Notes under the pieces: generated by a model
Seen by the model: only the letters and a program-made list of their open reading frames with translations
What the model was told of the DNA's origin: nothing
Database searches by the model: none
Translations under genes and position numbers: made by a program
Shown here: piece after piece, positions 63,640-64,000 of the stretch
Layout of the letters: the number at the start of each line of letters is the position of its first letter
Numbering within the stretch: position 1 is the stretch's first letter
NCBI GenBank assembly: GCA_002423105.1
Contig: DIUT01000037.1
Location: forward strand, 1-64,000
DNA length: 64,000 nt
Reading direction: 5' to 3'
From: Geobacter sp. UBA6151
Lineage (GTDB): Bacteria > Desulfobacterota > Desulfuromonadia > Geobacterales > Pseudopelobacteraceae

Positions 63640-64000
63640 CAATGCGTCTATTGCGCGCAAGCCTTCCAGGGCCCCGCAGGGCAGTGGAATATGAGGCGGC
63701 TGTATGTCCGGTTCGCGGGTGTTGATCCGGATCACGGTTGCCCCGGTATGACGCCAGCCCAGCCGCTCGGAGGTGGCCCTGATTGTGGGAATGGCGGTTC
63801 CGGCCCCCATTTCGATCACCACCATGCGCTTGTCACCATGCTGTTCCAGAAAGGTCTGAAAGTGTTCTTCCTGGGCGTGGGTGCGCTGCGGCAGCCAGGA
63901 CCAGTCGCCGAACATCAGGATATTGGGGCGGCTGACCATGCCGCAGGAGGGGCAGCGCGGAATCCGATCGGCGCGCATGGTCAGTTCCTCCACGTGGAGC
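63631..64000 (-). CDS. Sir2-family protein, C-terminal part (runs off right edge)
   Basis: This partial minus-strand protein shows the Sir2 zinc-binding and substrate part: CPSCGMVSRPNILMFGDWSW (about residues 14-33 of the visible part), then GAGTAIPTIRATSERLGWRH and VIRINTREPDIQ of the NAD-binding half. Its C-terminal 123 codons are visible; the N-terminus with the catalytic His is outside. Sir2 proteins deacylate lysines or hydrolyse NAD. The frame is open to the window end. Confidence 0.85.
   Translation of the reverse strand, partial: LHVEELTMRADRIPRCPSCGMVSRPNILMFGDWSWLPQRTHAQEEHFQTFLEQHGDKRMVVIEMGAGTAIPTIRATSERLGWRHTGATVIRINTREPDIQPPHIPLPCGALEGLRAIDALLH

Overview
The window looks like chromosome of a deltaproteobacterium of the Geobacter/Desulfuromonadales group. 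A Trichlorobacter (Geobacter) lovleyi-like organism is my best guess, from protein style and gene order only. Supporting signs are the complete flagellar export and basal-body cluster with FlhF, FlhG and sigma-28, a sigma-54 activator fused to a hydrogenase-like iron-sulfur module, two LexA proteins, a radical-SAM/RNase G pair and a MITE-like intergenic element. No rRNA, tRNA, CRISPR array or intact insertion sequence was seen.

Region 1 (1-21165, all + strand) is a flagellar supercluster. It runs fliK (truncated by the window edge), flgD, a small flagellar operon protein and flgE, then a strong hairpin terminator, then fliL-M-N-O-P-Q-R-flhB, flhA-flhF-flhG-fliA and flgF-G-A-H-I-J-N-K-L. Most genes overlap or lie within 25 bp of each other. 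flgM, csrA and fliW, which often sit in or after the flgJ-flgL segment, are not present there. FliR and FlhB share a reading frame and are separated by one TGA, and FlhB seems to begin at CTG.

Region 2 (21166-33515) is metabolic and regulatory: leuCD (leucine synthesis), a stand-alone larB-like gene, hemB (tetrapyrrole synthesis), an OmpA-type outer-membrane protein with a lysine-rich tail, a two-module radical SAM protein followed by RNase G, a small ribbon-helix-helix protein, and a large sigma-54-dependent regulator whose sensor half resembles the catalytic domain of [FeFe]-hydrogenase.

Region 3 (33682-47719) holds creA, a SagB-like oxidoreductase, a lexA/small ORF/dinB SOS operon, small membrane and rhomboid proteins, an MFS transporter, a J-domain-like protein, a 203-bp MITE-like element and the gltBD glutamate synthase operon with a GC-rich palindromic repeat between its genes.

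Region 4 (47720-53314) encodes envelope proteins (DUF3750 lipoprotein, DUF456 membrane protein, patatin lipoprotein, FKBP isomerase), a hot-dog thioesterase and a DinG-type helicase carrying a RadC-like JAMM domain at its N-terminus.

Region 5 (53395-59730) is an accessory, defence-like island and the most interesting part. It has a Schlafen/AlbA-type regulator, then a tightly overlapping three-gene operon: a LexA-like self-cleaving repressor, a 1012-residue adenine-specific DNA methyltransferase and a small protein with a PD-(D/E)xK nuclease pattern. A broken RhuM-like gene follows. A perfect inverted repeat lies 17 bp before the repressor start. I infer a restriction-modification-like module under DNA-damage-responsive control.

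Region 6 (59861-64000) returns to housekeeping: a four-helix membrane protein, an orphan histidine kinase, Nudix, HIT and M16 peptidase genes, and the C-terminal part of a Sir2-like protein running off the right edge.
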